Assembly: GCA_023474345.1 (NCBI GenBank)
Contig: JAMCXS010000030.1
Coordinates: 1 to 64,000, forward strand
Direction: 5' to 3'
Source: Acidobacteriota bacterium
GTDB taxonomy: Bacteria > Acidobacteriota > Terriglobia > UBA7540
Length of the DNA stretch: 64,000 bases
Shown: one piece after another, positions 9,213 to 17,643 of the stretch
Layout of the letters: each line of letters starts with the position of its first letter
Position numbering within the stretch: position 1 is the stretch's first letter
Program-made: the position numbers and the translations under genes
The notes under the pieces: generated by a model
Told to the model about the DNA's origin: nothing
The model's input: the letters and a program-made list of their open reading frames with translations, nothing else
Database searches by the model: none

Positions 9213-11111
9213 ATGAGATTGAAGTTTGGCAAATCCTTTTTGCATACCGTCATGGTCTCAGCATTTTTCTTTATCCCGAAATTAGCCCTCGCCGCACAGG
9301 GAAAAACTACCCCTCCTTATAACATCATCTTGCTTACCCCCGATCAGTTGCGGGCGGACTTCATGCACACATACGGATATCCTTATCCGGATACGCCTAA
9401 CATCGACCAGTTAGCGAGTGAAGGAACCGCCTTCACCAGGATGTATGCGGGAGCGCCGTGGACCACGCCCTCGTTCGGTGTTATTCTCACCGGTCTATTC
9501 CCAACCGTTCACGGAATGACCCTTCCTCCCTACGAGGGTTGCGGTCCTTCGATCAGCCGCCCGCTCACCAACGGCGAGATCCCGACCGTTCCGTCGCTAT
9601 TGCTGCTCTCTCCGTATAAGCTTATCATTCCCGAGGTGCTGAAGAAGGACGGCATGGTCGCGGCCGTGGACGATGCCAACTGCTGGTCCATCTGGGACGT
9701 GGTGAATCGGGGCTGGGATGATTTTAAGTTTTTCCCAGGCTACCAGTTACCGGCCCCGGGGCATCCGGGCTCGAGCAGTTTCTACTTGACGGCACCGAAG
9801 ACGACCGCCTGGGCCGAGCAGTGGCTAACGGCTCATCGCGATCAGCGGTTCTTCTTTTGGATCCATTATATGGAACCGCACGCTCCTTATAACGAGCCCG
9901 CCGCGTACGACCGCTTCAAGACTCCGGATGATTTCCCGAATGAGCCCGACGGCAGAACCCTTCATAGTCTTGCGAAGTTACAGAACATTCACGCCATCCG
10001 GCGGTTGCAAGAGCTGTATGCCGGAAAGATTTTGTACATGGACCATTTTGTTGGTCAGCTCCTCAACACTGTTCACACGCTTGGGCTCGACAAGAACACG
10101 ATCATTATTCTGACGTCTGACCACGGGCAGCTTCTTTATTCCCATCCTAAGGACTTTAATACGGACGACCATCGCTCACTTTATAACGCTGATTTACACG
10201 TCCCATTAATTTTCCGCGGGCCGGGTATCCCCTCAGGCAAAAGATTAGAAGATCTTGCAAGCAACTATGACATCTTGCCCACCATACTGGACCTGGAAAA
10301 CCTGCTGCCGCCTGCCCACACGGACGGTGTCAGCCTCAAGGGGATCATCCAGGGAACCACGTCCGAGCCTCCGAATCATTACCTTTACTGCGAAGAGAGC
10401 AATCTCACACCCCAGTACTCTATTCGAAACCTCCACTACAAGTTGATTGAGACGATGCCCACAGGAAAGATCCAATGTTTCGACGAAGCCACCGACCCGA
10501 GGGAGCTCCACAACATCTGCGCGCAGATTCCTGAGGAAGCAGCGAAATTGAAGGCGGCGCTGGACCTGCACATTCAGTTGCTCATCCGCCAGGCAAAGTC
10601 ATACCCGGACTGGCGGAACAATTTGGCGTTGGCAGTGCTCGATCAACGGGACTCGAAGGCGCTGAACATGCTTGCGCCACACCGTTTGATAGTTGCACCT
10701 ACCGGCGGATCACACTACCAACTGACTGGTCGGGCGTGGTCCATCGTCAAGGGATTGAATAAATTTGGCAATTTGGCTTATTGGGCCCCACCAGGGCCTG
10801 CCACGGCATACGTTATCTGGAGATCTGATACGCCGCTGATTGGAGAGTACGAGATCTCGGTGTGGTATGGAGGCACTGGCCAGATCGGCATGAAACAGGC
10901 CACCGATGCGGACTACACGGTTCGCTTTAAAGGAGGCTCTCTGTCTTTTCCTTTTAACCAGAACGAGGGGCAGGGAGAGTGGCATTCACTTGGTAGCTTT
11001 CATGATCCCGCCTCGGTGGAACTGACCAACCGAGCCGACGGTGCGGTGGTCGCCGGGGCCGTCCGATTTGTACGGGTTCAACAGGCGGAAGTCCGCCCGG
11101 CATCTCGCTAG
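9213..11111 (+). CDS. Secreted sulfatase-fold hydrolase with golvesin-like C-terminal domain
   Basis: 632 residues from ATG 9213, with GGAGG six bases upstream. The signal peptide ends near residue 28 (KLALAAQG). Alkaline-phosphatase superfamily, sulfatase branch: metal-site strand IILLTPDQLRADF (about 39-50), nucleophile region APWTTPSFGVILTG (81-94), and LTSDHGQL further on. In classical sulfatases the nucleophile motif is C/S-x-P-x-R; here it reads T84-T-P-S-F, so there is no residue that could become formylglycine and the Arg is replaced. Thr may be the nucleophile, as in related phosphodiesterases. Residues about 500-625 (YEISVWYGG, FNQNEGQGEWHSLGSF, AGAVRFV) look like the golvesin/Xly carbohydrate-binding-like domain. 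Could be a phosphodiesterase, phosphatase or atypical sulfatase. Linked to glycosidases. Confidence 0.82.
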   Translation: MRLKFGKSFLHTVMVSAFFFIPKLALAAQGKTTPPYNIILLTPDQLRADFMHTYGYPYPDTPNIDQLASEGTAFTRMYAGAPWTTPSFGVILTGLFPTVHGMTLPPYEGCGPSISRPLTNGEIPTVPSLLLLSPYKLIIPEVLKKDGMVAAVDDANCWSIWDVVNRGWDDFKFFPGYQLPAPGHPGSSSFYLTAPKTTAWAEQWLTAHRDQRFFFWIHYMEPHAPYNEPAAYDRFKTPDDFPNEPDGRTLHSLAKLQNIHAIRRLQELYAGKILYMDHFVGQLLNTVHTLGLDKNTIIILTSDHGQLLYSHPKDFNTDDHRSLYNADLHVPLIFRGPGIPSGKRLEDLASNYDILPTILDLENLLPPAHTDGVSLKGIIQGTTSEPPNHYLYCEESNLTPQYSIRNLHYKLIETMPTGKIQCFDEATDPRELHNICAQIPEEAAKLKAALDLHIQLLIRQAKSYPDWRNNLALAVLDQRDSKALNMLAPHRLIVAPTGGSHYQLTGRAWSIVKGLNKFGNLAYWAPPGPATAYVIWRSDTPLIGEYEISVWYGGTGQIGMKQATDADYTVRFKGGSLSFPFNQNEGQGEWHSLGSFHDPASVELTNRADGAVVAGAVRFVRVQQAEVRPASR

Positions 11112-11172
11112 GTGGTGAGTCCGCACCGGGCGTTAGTGACCGGAAAGCTTATCCCATGAGGAGGTTAAAAAC

Positions 11173-12342
11173 ATGAGGCTTCGAGCTCGGCAGGTTTGGA
11201 GTACCACCTTCCTCATGGCGGTGTTCATAGGCGTATGGGCGGGGACGCGCAGTTACGGTCAGGCGTCCCGGCTGGCTTCGACGCCGCCCATGGGTTGGAA
11301 CGATTGGTATCAGTATGGATGCACCGTTAGCGACGCCATCGTTCGGGCAAACGTTGATGTGTTGGTCAGCAGCGGAATGCGGGACGCCGGTTATAAATAT
11401 GTCAATATTGACGACTGCTGGCAGGGAAAACGTGATGCGCAGGGATTCATTCACCCGAACAGCCGCTTCCCGGATATGAAGGCACTCGCTGATTACATTC
11501 ATAGTAAAGGTTTGAAATTTGGCCTTTATTCTTCACCCGGTCCCAAAACGTGCGCGGGTTACGAAGGCAGTTATCAGTACGAGAGACGGGACGCAGAAAC
11601 TTACGCCAAGTGGGGCGTGGATTTCCTCAAGTACGATTGGTGCAGCGCCTCGAGGGTGTACGCGCCGGACCAGATGCAGGCAGCTTACAGGAAAATGCAC
11701 GAGGCGCTTGAAAGCACGGGCCGTCCGATTCTCTTCAGCCTTTGTCAGTATGGACTGGAAGGCGTGTGGCGTTGGGGAGCCTCGGTGGGCGGCAATATGT
11801 GGCGTACAACTCCTGACATCGGTGGCAATTACGACCGCGTTTCTTTATTCGGGTTTATGCAGAATGGGCTAGAGACGTATACTGGTCCCGGGCATTGGAA
11901 CGATCCGGACATTCTGCAGATCGGTCTGGGCAGGCTCAATCACGACGAAGAGCTCACGCAAATGAGTTTATGGTGCTTGCTTGCCGCTCCCCTTCTGGCC
12001 GGAAACAACTTGACCAAAATGAGCAACGACACTCTCAAAATCCTGACTAATCCGGAAGTTATTGCAGTGGATCAGGATCCTGAGGGGATTGAGGGGCATC
12101 GCGTCTGGCAGGAAGGGCCTCTGGAAGTTTGGGTCAAGCCGCTTTCGGACCGCAGCATGGTGGTAGGCTTGTTTAACCGGAGCGAGTCGCCTCTGCCGAT
12201 TACCGTGAGGTTCAAAGCGATCCGCATGAAAGACAACGTCCGAGTCCGTGACCTTTGGGCGCGAAAGGACCTAGGCGACTTCCACGGGCATTACACTGCC
12301 AAAGTTCCGCGCCATGGCGTTGTGCTGCTTAAGTTGGAATGA
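11173..12342 (+). CDS. GH27 alpha-galactosidase, secreted
   Basis: 389 residues with AGGAGG nine bases before ATG 11173 and a signal peptide ending near SYGQA (residue 31). Glycoside hydrolase family 27, a retaining clan GH-D enzyme that removes terminal alpha-galactosyl (or related) residues. Motifs: TPPMGWNDW (38-45), NIDDCWQ (78-84), nucleophile Asp155 in FLKYDWC, acid/base Asp215 in WRTTPDIGGNYD, then PGHWNDPDILQIG. A C-terminal beta-sandwich ends the protein. Length matches single-domain GH27 enzymes. It follows the sulfatase-fold gene by 62 bases and precedes a RhaT-like transporter by 61 bases on the same strand, so a shared transcript is likely. GH27 also includes beta-L-arabinopyranosidases; the exact sugar is not certain. 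Confidence 0.93.
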   Translation: MRLRARQVWSTTFLMAVFIGVWAGTRSYGQASRLASTPPMGWNDWYQYGCTVSDAIVRANVDVLVSSGMRDAGYKYVNIDDCWQGKRDAQGFIHPNSRFPDMKALADYIHSKGLKFGLYSSPGPKTCAGYEGSYQYERRDAETYAKWGVDFLKYDWCSASRVYAPDQMQAAYRKMHEALESTGRPILFSLCQYGLEGVWRWGASVGGNMWRTTPDIGGNYDRVSLFGFMQNGLETYTGPGHWNDPDILQIGLGRLNHDEELTQMSLWCLLAAPLLAGNNLTKMSNDTLKILTNPEVIAVDQDPEGIEGHRVWQEGPLEVWVKPLSDRSMVVGLFNRSESPLPITVRFKAIRMKDNVRVRDLWARKDLGDFHGHYTAKVPRHGVVLLKLE

Positions 12343-12402
12343 AAGCCATCAGCTTCAAACGGAAACTGTCACGATCGTAACGACCGCCGGAAGGAGCAAC
12401 CT

Positions 12403-13431
12403 GTGATCGATCATTTCTGGCTTGGCATGGCTGTTATTTTTCTCAGCGGCGCGCTGAACGGTAGCTTCGCGCTGCCCATGAAGTACACTCGGCGCTGGCG
12501 ATGGGAAAACACCTGGCTGGTTTTCACGATTATCAGCTTGATCATTCTGCCGTGGTTGCTGGCTTCGGGGTTTGTTCCACGGCTGCACGACCTTTACCGT
12601 CAGTCGCCCCGCGAAATCCTGGTCTATCCCCTAGCCTTCGGGTTTTTGTGGGGCATCACGCAGACGACATTTGGAATAGGAATTAGCGCTGTAGGCATGG
12701 CGCTCGCCTTCACAGTGGTTTCAGGCTTGGCTTGCCTTTCGGGTTCACTCGTGCCGCTCCTGGCCCTGAGCCCAGGCGAACTTTTTCAGCCCCGGGGAAT
12801 CCTGCTTCTCACCAGCATGCCTATCCTCTTTCTGGGTCTATTTTTTTACGGCAAGGCGGGGCGCCGGCGAGAGCGTGAACAGCCTGCCCGCCCGCCTGAG
12901 CCTGGTGGAATCAGTTACAGCTTCGCCGTCGGGCTCGGGATCTGCATCTTCACAGGCATTGTGGGCTCAGCCTGGAACGTTGGCTTTGCTTTCAGCGGTC
13001 CCCTGATCCGCCGGAGCGCGGAACTGGGCGCAGCGTCGCTCGCGGCCCCCTACGCCGTCTGGGCGCTGATTTTTACCGCGGGCTTTATCCCAAACCTGCT
13101 TTACTGCGCTTATCTTCTTTCGCGGAACGGAACGTGGTCGTTATTCAGCGAGGCGGGGTCGGTAAAAGAGACGATGCTCGGCTTAGCGATGGCCCTGCTT
13201 TGGCTTGCGGGAGTTGTCGGCTACGGCATCGGCGCGACTTTCGTGGGAAGGTACGGGACGTCGATCGGCTTCACGCTTTTTGTTGCCGCTCAGATTTTGG
13301 CGTCAAATATGCTAGGAATTCTGGCCGGCGAGTGGAAGGCGACTTCGGCGACGACGAAACGGGTCCTGGCTGGGGCGGTGGGTTTTACACTTCTTTCGGT
13401 CATTATCCTCAATCTTGGCGGGCTTTTCTGA
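12403..13431 (+). CDS. L-rhamnose/proton symporter family transporter
   Basis: 342 residues, about ten transmembrane segments, matching RhaT of the DMT superfamily: FLSGALNGSFALPMKY near the start, FGFLWGITQTTFGIG (about 79-93), NVGFAFSGPLI (about 190-200). GTG 12403 is supported by GGAAGGAG six bases upstream. Its position at the end of the glycosidase run suggests it imports a released monosaccharide, with rhamnose as the family default. No rhamnose isomerase, kinase or aldolase gene is seen nearby, so the substrate could differ. Confidence 0.85.
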   Translation: MIDHFWLGMAVIFLSGALNGSFALPMKYTRRWRWENTWLVFTIISLIILPWLLASGFVPRLHDLYRQSPREILVYPLAFGFLWGITQTTFGIGISAVGMALAFTVVSGLACLSGSLVPLLALSPGELFQPRGILLLTSMPILFLGLFFYGKAGRRREREQPARPPEPGGISYSFAVGLGICIFTGIVGSAWNVGFAFSGPLIRRSAELGAASLAAPYAVWALIFTAGFIPNLLYCAYLLSRNGTWSLFSEAGSVKETMLGLAMALLWLAGVVGYGIGATFVGRYGTSIGFTLFVAAQILASNMLGILAGEWKATSATTKRVLAGAVGFTLLSVIILNLGGLF

Positions 13432-13481
13432 CCTGCATGCACGCGGTTGCGCCGAGCTTGTCAGGCACTTGCTGCGCTTAC

Positions 13482-14834
13482 TTACCAATCCTGGACACTG
13501 CCGTCTTTTCGGCGAGCCAGAGGCAGATAAGAACGGCGATAGGGATATTTTTTCGCCAATTCTTCGTTGACGTCGGTCCCGAGTCCCGGCGAATCGTCCA
13601 CATCCATATAACCATCCCGAAAGCTTGTGCCGCCGGGCATCACTTCGCGCGCCACTTCCGGGAAGAAGACCATCTCCTGGATGCCGAAGTTCTGGAGTGA
13701 AATATCCAGATGGACGCTGGCTGCGTGCGCCGCTGGGCCCACGTCCGCAGGCCCGTGCCAAGCCGTCTTAACCTGGTAGAATTCGGCCAGTGTGGCAAGT
13801 TTGCGCGCCGCCGTAAGGCCGCCCACGTGGGTTACCGCACACCGAATGTAATCGATCAGGCGTTCGGTAATCAGGGGCAGAAATTCCATCGGAGAATGGA
13901 TCAATTCTCCTATCGCGAGCGGCGTTCCCGAGCGCTGTCGAATCAAACGCAAGCCATCTTTGGCTTCCGGCGGAACGGGGTCTTCGAGAAAAAGTAAGTG
14001 GTACGGCTCAAGTTCGCATGCCAGTTGCGCGGCCTCGATCGGCCGGAGCTTCTGATGAACATCATGGAGCAGTTCGACTTCCTCTCCGAGTTGAGTGCGG
14101 AGATGCTCGAACAGCTTCGGAATATGCCGCAGGTACGGACCCGGCTCAAAAACTTCCGTGGCCGGAAGCTCAGCCTGCAAGTCCACGCGGCCGGCGGTCT
14201 CCTCGGACGTCCTTGTGGAAGAAGTTCCGTAGGTTCCCTCGAGTCCCGGAATCGCCACCTGCGCGCGCACGCACTTGAAGCCCCGCGCCATGGCGCGCCG
14301 GACGGCCTCTTCGGTTTCGTTGAAATCCCTTCCGCTCGCGTGAGTATAGGCGATGGCGCCGCGCCTCGCTCGGCCGCCCAGCAGTTGATATACGGGCATT
14401 CCCGCGCGCTTGCCCTTGATGTCCCACAAAGCGAGATCGACGCCCGCGAGCGCCGTCATCTGAATAGGTCCGGCTCGCCAGTAGGGAGCCCGGTAAAGAC
14501 ATTGCCAGATATCTTCCACCTGCTCGGGGTCGCGCCCGATCAGCGTGGGCGCGATATGCTGCTCGAGTGCGGTGGCCACCGCCAATTCGCGCCCGTTCAG
14601 AGTGGCGTCGCCCACGCCATAAAGCCCCGGCTCGCTGGTGAGAATTTTAACCAGTACATAGTTGCGATCCGGGCAGGTCACGACGACTCGCACGCCCGTG
14701 ATTTTGAGAGATGGTAACCCGCGGCGCCTTGCGTCCGCGGACCCAACCGGAACGCTGCGCATGGGTAACAGTTCATCGTCGTTTCTTGTGTGGGCTTTCC
14801 GCATAGGCCGATCAGATTTATCCTTCGGGCTCAT
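13482..14834 (-). CDS. Mannonate dehydratase-like enolase superfamily enzyme
   Basis: 450 residues from ATG 14834 (longer and shorter in-frame starts exist and no ribosome site decides). Enolase superfamily, ManD/RspA branch: LKITGVRVVVTCPDRNYV capping strand, GVGDATLNGRELAV, IGRDPEQVEDIWQCLYRAPYW, ALAGVDLALWDIKGKRAGMP, LLHDVHQKLRP and LFLEDPVPPE. Members dehydrate D-mannonate or related sugar acids to 2-keto-3-deoxy acids; some paralogues have weak activity. It converges on the RhaT-like gene (50-base gap) and lies downstream of the six-hairpin glycosidase on the same strand, which fits uronate or aldonate breakdown. The N-terminal tail of about 40 residues is longer than usual and without a signal peptide. 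Confidence 0.85.
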   Translation of the reverse strand: MSPKDKSDRPMRKAHTRNDDELLPMRSVPVGSADARRRGLPSLKITGVRVVVTCPDRNYVLVKILTSEPGLYGVGDATLNGRELAVATALEQHIAPTLIGRDPEQVEDIWQCLYRAPYWRAGPIQMTALAGVDLALWDIKGKRAGMPVYQLLGGRARRGAIAYTHASGRDFNETEEAVRRAMARGFKCVRAQVAIPGLEGTYGTSSTRTSEETAGRVDLQAELPATEVFEPGPYLRHIPKLFEHLRTQLGEEVELLHDVHQKLRPIEAAQLACELEPYHLLFLEDPVPPEAKDGLRLIRQRSGTPLAIGELIHSPMEFLPLITERLIDYIRCAVTHVGGLTAARKLATLAEFYQVKTAWHGPADVGPAAHAASVHLDISLQNFGIQEMVFFPEVAREVMPGGTSFRDGYMDVDDSPGLGTDVNEELAKKYPYRRSYLPLARRKDGSVQDW

Positions 14835-14891
14835 CGTTTTCACTAATCTAAGAAGCGTTTTCTGTAGCGGCCCTGCCCTCAGCACCGCAAA

Positions 14892-14917
14892 CCGCCGGTG
14901 AGCTCACCGGCACTACA
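14892..14917. repeat. Stem-loop repeat, diverged copy
   Basis: Perfect 18-base palindrome GCCGGTGAGCTCACCGGC at 14894-14911 followed by ACTACA. Same layout (CC, hairpin, CTACA) as the copies at 2582, 2632 and 28877. It lies between the ManD-like gene and the six-hairpin glycosidase. Confidence 0.6.
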
Positions 14918-15013
14918 TATGAGATTGTCACTATATTTTGCAATCCTCGATAACTCCCCCGTTGTCCAGGAAATTGTTTGGTGCCCTTAACTGAAAGCGC
15001 CAGCGTCTTGCCT

Positions 15014-17263
15014 TCACGCCTTCCATGTCGCAATCCAGGAAGTTGTTTCCGGAGCCACCAGAACAATATTTCCCTTCTGGTGCGCTGGGGCGTTTTCGAC
15101 TCCCACGAAATGAAAACGCCGTCCCAGGTACAGCGGTAATTGAACGCTGGCAGGTGTCGGCCCTGTTCCGCGTTTGAATATTAGTTTCCATCCTTGCTTG
15201 CGATCCAGGGGTTCGAGCTTCATGCTGACTCGCCCGAACTTCGTGGGAGAATCATCGAGCGTGAACGGGTCTTGCCCGAGAAGCTCGAAATCTCCAATGC
15301 CGGCCAGCAGCCGCAGGTCTTCGTCATCTTCGAGCGCCAGCATGTGGCGCAAATAAAGCACGCATTCAGCGCTCGCCCAATTGTGCGGCATGTCGCCAAC
15401 ATAGCCGGCCACCAGAGATCCGCGCAATGGCTGTTCCTCGCGCCAGCAGTAAAGCGGGCTGGCGTGGTTGAGAAACCCGTTGAACGTCATGCGTCCCCAA
15501 TCCTTCAGGCCGGCCCACAGATAAACATGCGCGACAAAGGGAGCGTTGTACGTCCACAATCCTCCATGATGCAGCCAGCCCGTTTCCGCCGGGACATCTT
15601 CCTTCGTGCACGCTTGCATCAGCTTAATGTGCCCTTGCACGATGAAATCCTGCTTGTCGAAGACCAGTCCGGGATAAATGGCATGGGAAAGGGCCCACTG
15701 GCCCGTCTGGGGCCGAGGCCGGTCCCATTTATTCGGGAGCGACCACGCCGGGTCTTCGTTCATCAGCATGGGCAGGTATTCAAAGCCCGTTTTGTAGCGC
15801 CGCATTTCTTTTCGGGCAGCGGCAAAGAAGGAGCTGCGCAGCTCGTGGTAAAACTCACCCGTGGATTCAAATTCCGGAAGCTTCAGCCGATCGGCGGCCC
15901 GCGTGACTGCCCTTAATCCTGCCAGCACCCAGAGAGTGTTCGTAAATTCGTCCTGAATGCCTCCCAGGCCGCCATCGCCAAACCCCGGCGGGAGCAATCC
16001 ATATTTGCCATTCAGGCTTTTACCTTCTCTTGCCTGGGCGCGAAGGTCTCTCAAGAAGTCAACTGCCCGCAACACGTTGGGAGTCATTTTGCGGAAATAA
16101 CTCCAGTCCTGGCTTAGTTCAGCCTGCCGGACCATCGTGAACATTGCGATGCCGGTATCTTTCCAGTGCTCACGTCCGGCTGAGGCAACGATCTGGCCAT
16201 CGGGGTTCTGGCGAGACCACTCGGTTTCCAAACCCTGCTGCGCGTCGGCATCGTAGCCTAGGTAACGCGCCGCTTCCAAAATAAAGTTGCCATCTACAAT
16301 CCAGAGCCCACGATAGACTGTCGGGCCCACCTGGAACGTCAGTTTTCCGTCGCGCACTTCGCGCGCCTGCTGGATATTGCGCGCGCAGGCCACCAGGAAT
16401 TGCCCGTAGCGATCCGGCAGGTGCCAGGAAACCTTGCCGCCATATGGGCTCCAGGCTTGCCAGTAGTCTCGTGCGGACGCCAATAGGTGCTCCGGTCTTT
16501 TCAACCCGTCCGCTAGTCTTTCAAGTCCCTGGCCCTCCTGCGGGAAGCGGCAAAAGTAGGTTAAAGGGCGATCACCGCTTGTAACTCCATCCTTCAACAC
16601 CAGCCTGTCGCCTGCGCCGGTCTGTCCGTTGCCGGAGGATGTGTTTATAACCAGAAACAGCGAGCCGGCCTCTTCGCCCAGGTTGACCGTCGTCGTATTT
16701 GCCGTGCTCGTGATTTGCAATTCGTGCCCGGTCGTTATTTCGAGCAGCGGGGTGGCATGGAGTTCCTTCTGGGTTCGCGGCCAGACTTCCATGATCACGT
16801 TATCCACGCGCCCTTCCGCCGGGTCATTAGTGGCAAACGTGGTCAGCTCCAGATAGGCTTCCGGACGGTCGATCCGGGTATGGACAATCGGCACGCCGGG
16901 AGCCTCCAGTTGCTGACTGGCCACCTTGTCGGCTTCCATCCCGAGCAGGGAAAACTTTACTATTTCCGGAAAATAGTAAAGTGGTTTGCCTCGGCCGGGA
17001 TTGCCGTAACGCAGTTCGCCGAGTTGGCCAATCAGGCTCTTATGGTGATCGTCAGGGAAGCAGTAGGCGGTCTGCCAGGCAAGCGGCGCATACCGGAAAT
17101 CGATTGCCGCAGGTCTGTCCTGCGTTTCCACGGCAACGCCTTCTGCCGTTGCGTCTACCACTTGGTTTGCCGGGGCTGGCGCGGTGACGTCGCGCGGCAG
17201 TACAGTCGCCCCGAGACCCGCGCTCAACACAGCTAAAAAATCTCTCCGGTCTACGTTTTTCAT
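15014..17263 (-). CDS. Secreted six-hairpin glycosidase-like protein
   Basis: 749 residues, with GGGAGGAAAG upstream of ATG 17263. The N-terminus MKNVDRRDFLAVLSAG is a Tat-type signal (RRDFL). After a beta-rich front part (about 50-280), the rest is an alpha/alpha toroid as in six-hairpin glycosidases: QVGPTVYRGLWIVDGNFILE, WKDTGIAMFTMVRQ, GLLPPGFGDGGLGG, QDEFTNTLWVLAGLRA, ETGWLHHGGLWTY and NWASAECVLYLRHML. Acidic residues in the DGNF and QDEF segments are candidates for catalysis. No exact GH family can be assigned by eye; rhamnosidase-like or unsaturated-uronide-like activities are options. It sits 5' of the ManD-like gene on the same strand. Confidence 0.75.
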   Translation of the reverse strand: MKNVDRRDFLAVLSAGLGATVLPRDVTAPAPANQVVDATAEGVAVETQDRPAAIDFRYAPLAWQTAYCFPDDHHKSLIGQLGELRYGNPGRGKPLYYFPEIVKFSLLGMEADKVASQQLEAPGVPIVHTRIDRPEAYLELTTFATNDPAEGRVDNVIMEVWPRTQKELHATPLLEITTGHELQITSTANTTTVNLGEEAGSLFLVINTSSGNGQTGAGDRLVLKDGVTSGDRPLTYFCRFPQEGQGLERLADGLKRPEHLLASARDYWQAWSPYGGKVSWHLPDRYGQFLVACARNIQQAREVRDGKLTFQVGPTVYRGLWIVDGNFILEAARYLGYDADAQQGLETEWSRQNPDGQIVASAGREHWKDTGIAMFTMVRQAELSQDWSYFRKMTPNVLRAVDFLRDLRAQAREGKSLNGKYGLLPPGFGDGGLGGIQDEFTNTLWVLAGLRAVTRAADRLKLPEFESTGEFYHELRSSFFAAARKEMRRYKTGFEYLPMLMNEDPAWSLPNKWDRPRPQTGQWALSHAIYPGLVFDKQDFIVQGHIKLMQACTKEDVPAETGWLHHGGLWTYNAPFVAHVYLWAGLKDWGRMTFNGFLNHASPLYCWREEQPLRGSLVAGYVGDMPHNWASAECVLYLRHMLALEDDEDLRLLAGIGDFELLGQDPFTLDDSPTKFGRVSMKLEPLDRKQGWKLIFKRGTGPTPASVQLPLYLGRRFHFVGVENAPAHQKGNIVLVAPETTSWIATWKA

Positions 17264-17643
17264 GGTTAGCTTTCCTCCCTGCCGTTTAGCTCCACAATGA
17301 TGCTCCGTCGCTTTGCCGACTCGCGAAATTTGACCGTTTCGGATTTCTCCAATGTTATCCTGTTTCCCGGTAAGTTATTAAGGTTGCGGAAAAAGGTCAC
17401 GCCTCATGCTGAGATCTTATGGCCCACTCAGGACGACAGGCGAAGTCCCAGGATGACGTCGCGCGAATGGCGTTTCAGCAACCCGCGGCGCGCCGAATGC
17501 TTCAGGCGGGAACCGGTGCCAAGGCAGTGGCGCTCCGAGCGTAAGGCGATATTGTACGCTGGGATGGAGTTTGATTGGAGCAGTAAATTTTGCTTTATCT
17601 GCCCGCCGGTTTCCCGTAAGAGGTGGCCTATGCCACCTGCGGG
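17264..17643. other. Intergenic region with a strong hairpin near its left-strand gene end
   Basis: About 380 bases between the start of the six-hairpin gene and the stop of the S10 peptidase. No gene is visible. Bases 17400-17465 resemble the CTCAGGATGA-type repeat debris seen at 9030-9060. A hairpin is listed separately. Confidence 0.5.
17621..17638 (-). terminator. Hairpin downstream of the S10 peptidase gene
   Basis: Perfect stem AGGTGGC / GCCACCT with a four-base loop, five bases past the stop codon of the S10 gene. Outer bases CCCG and CGGG extend it imperfectly. No T-run follows on the minus strand, so it may act as a 3' stabilising or Rho-type end rather than a standard intrinsic terminator. 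Confidence 0.4.
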
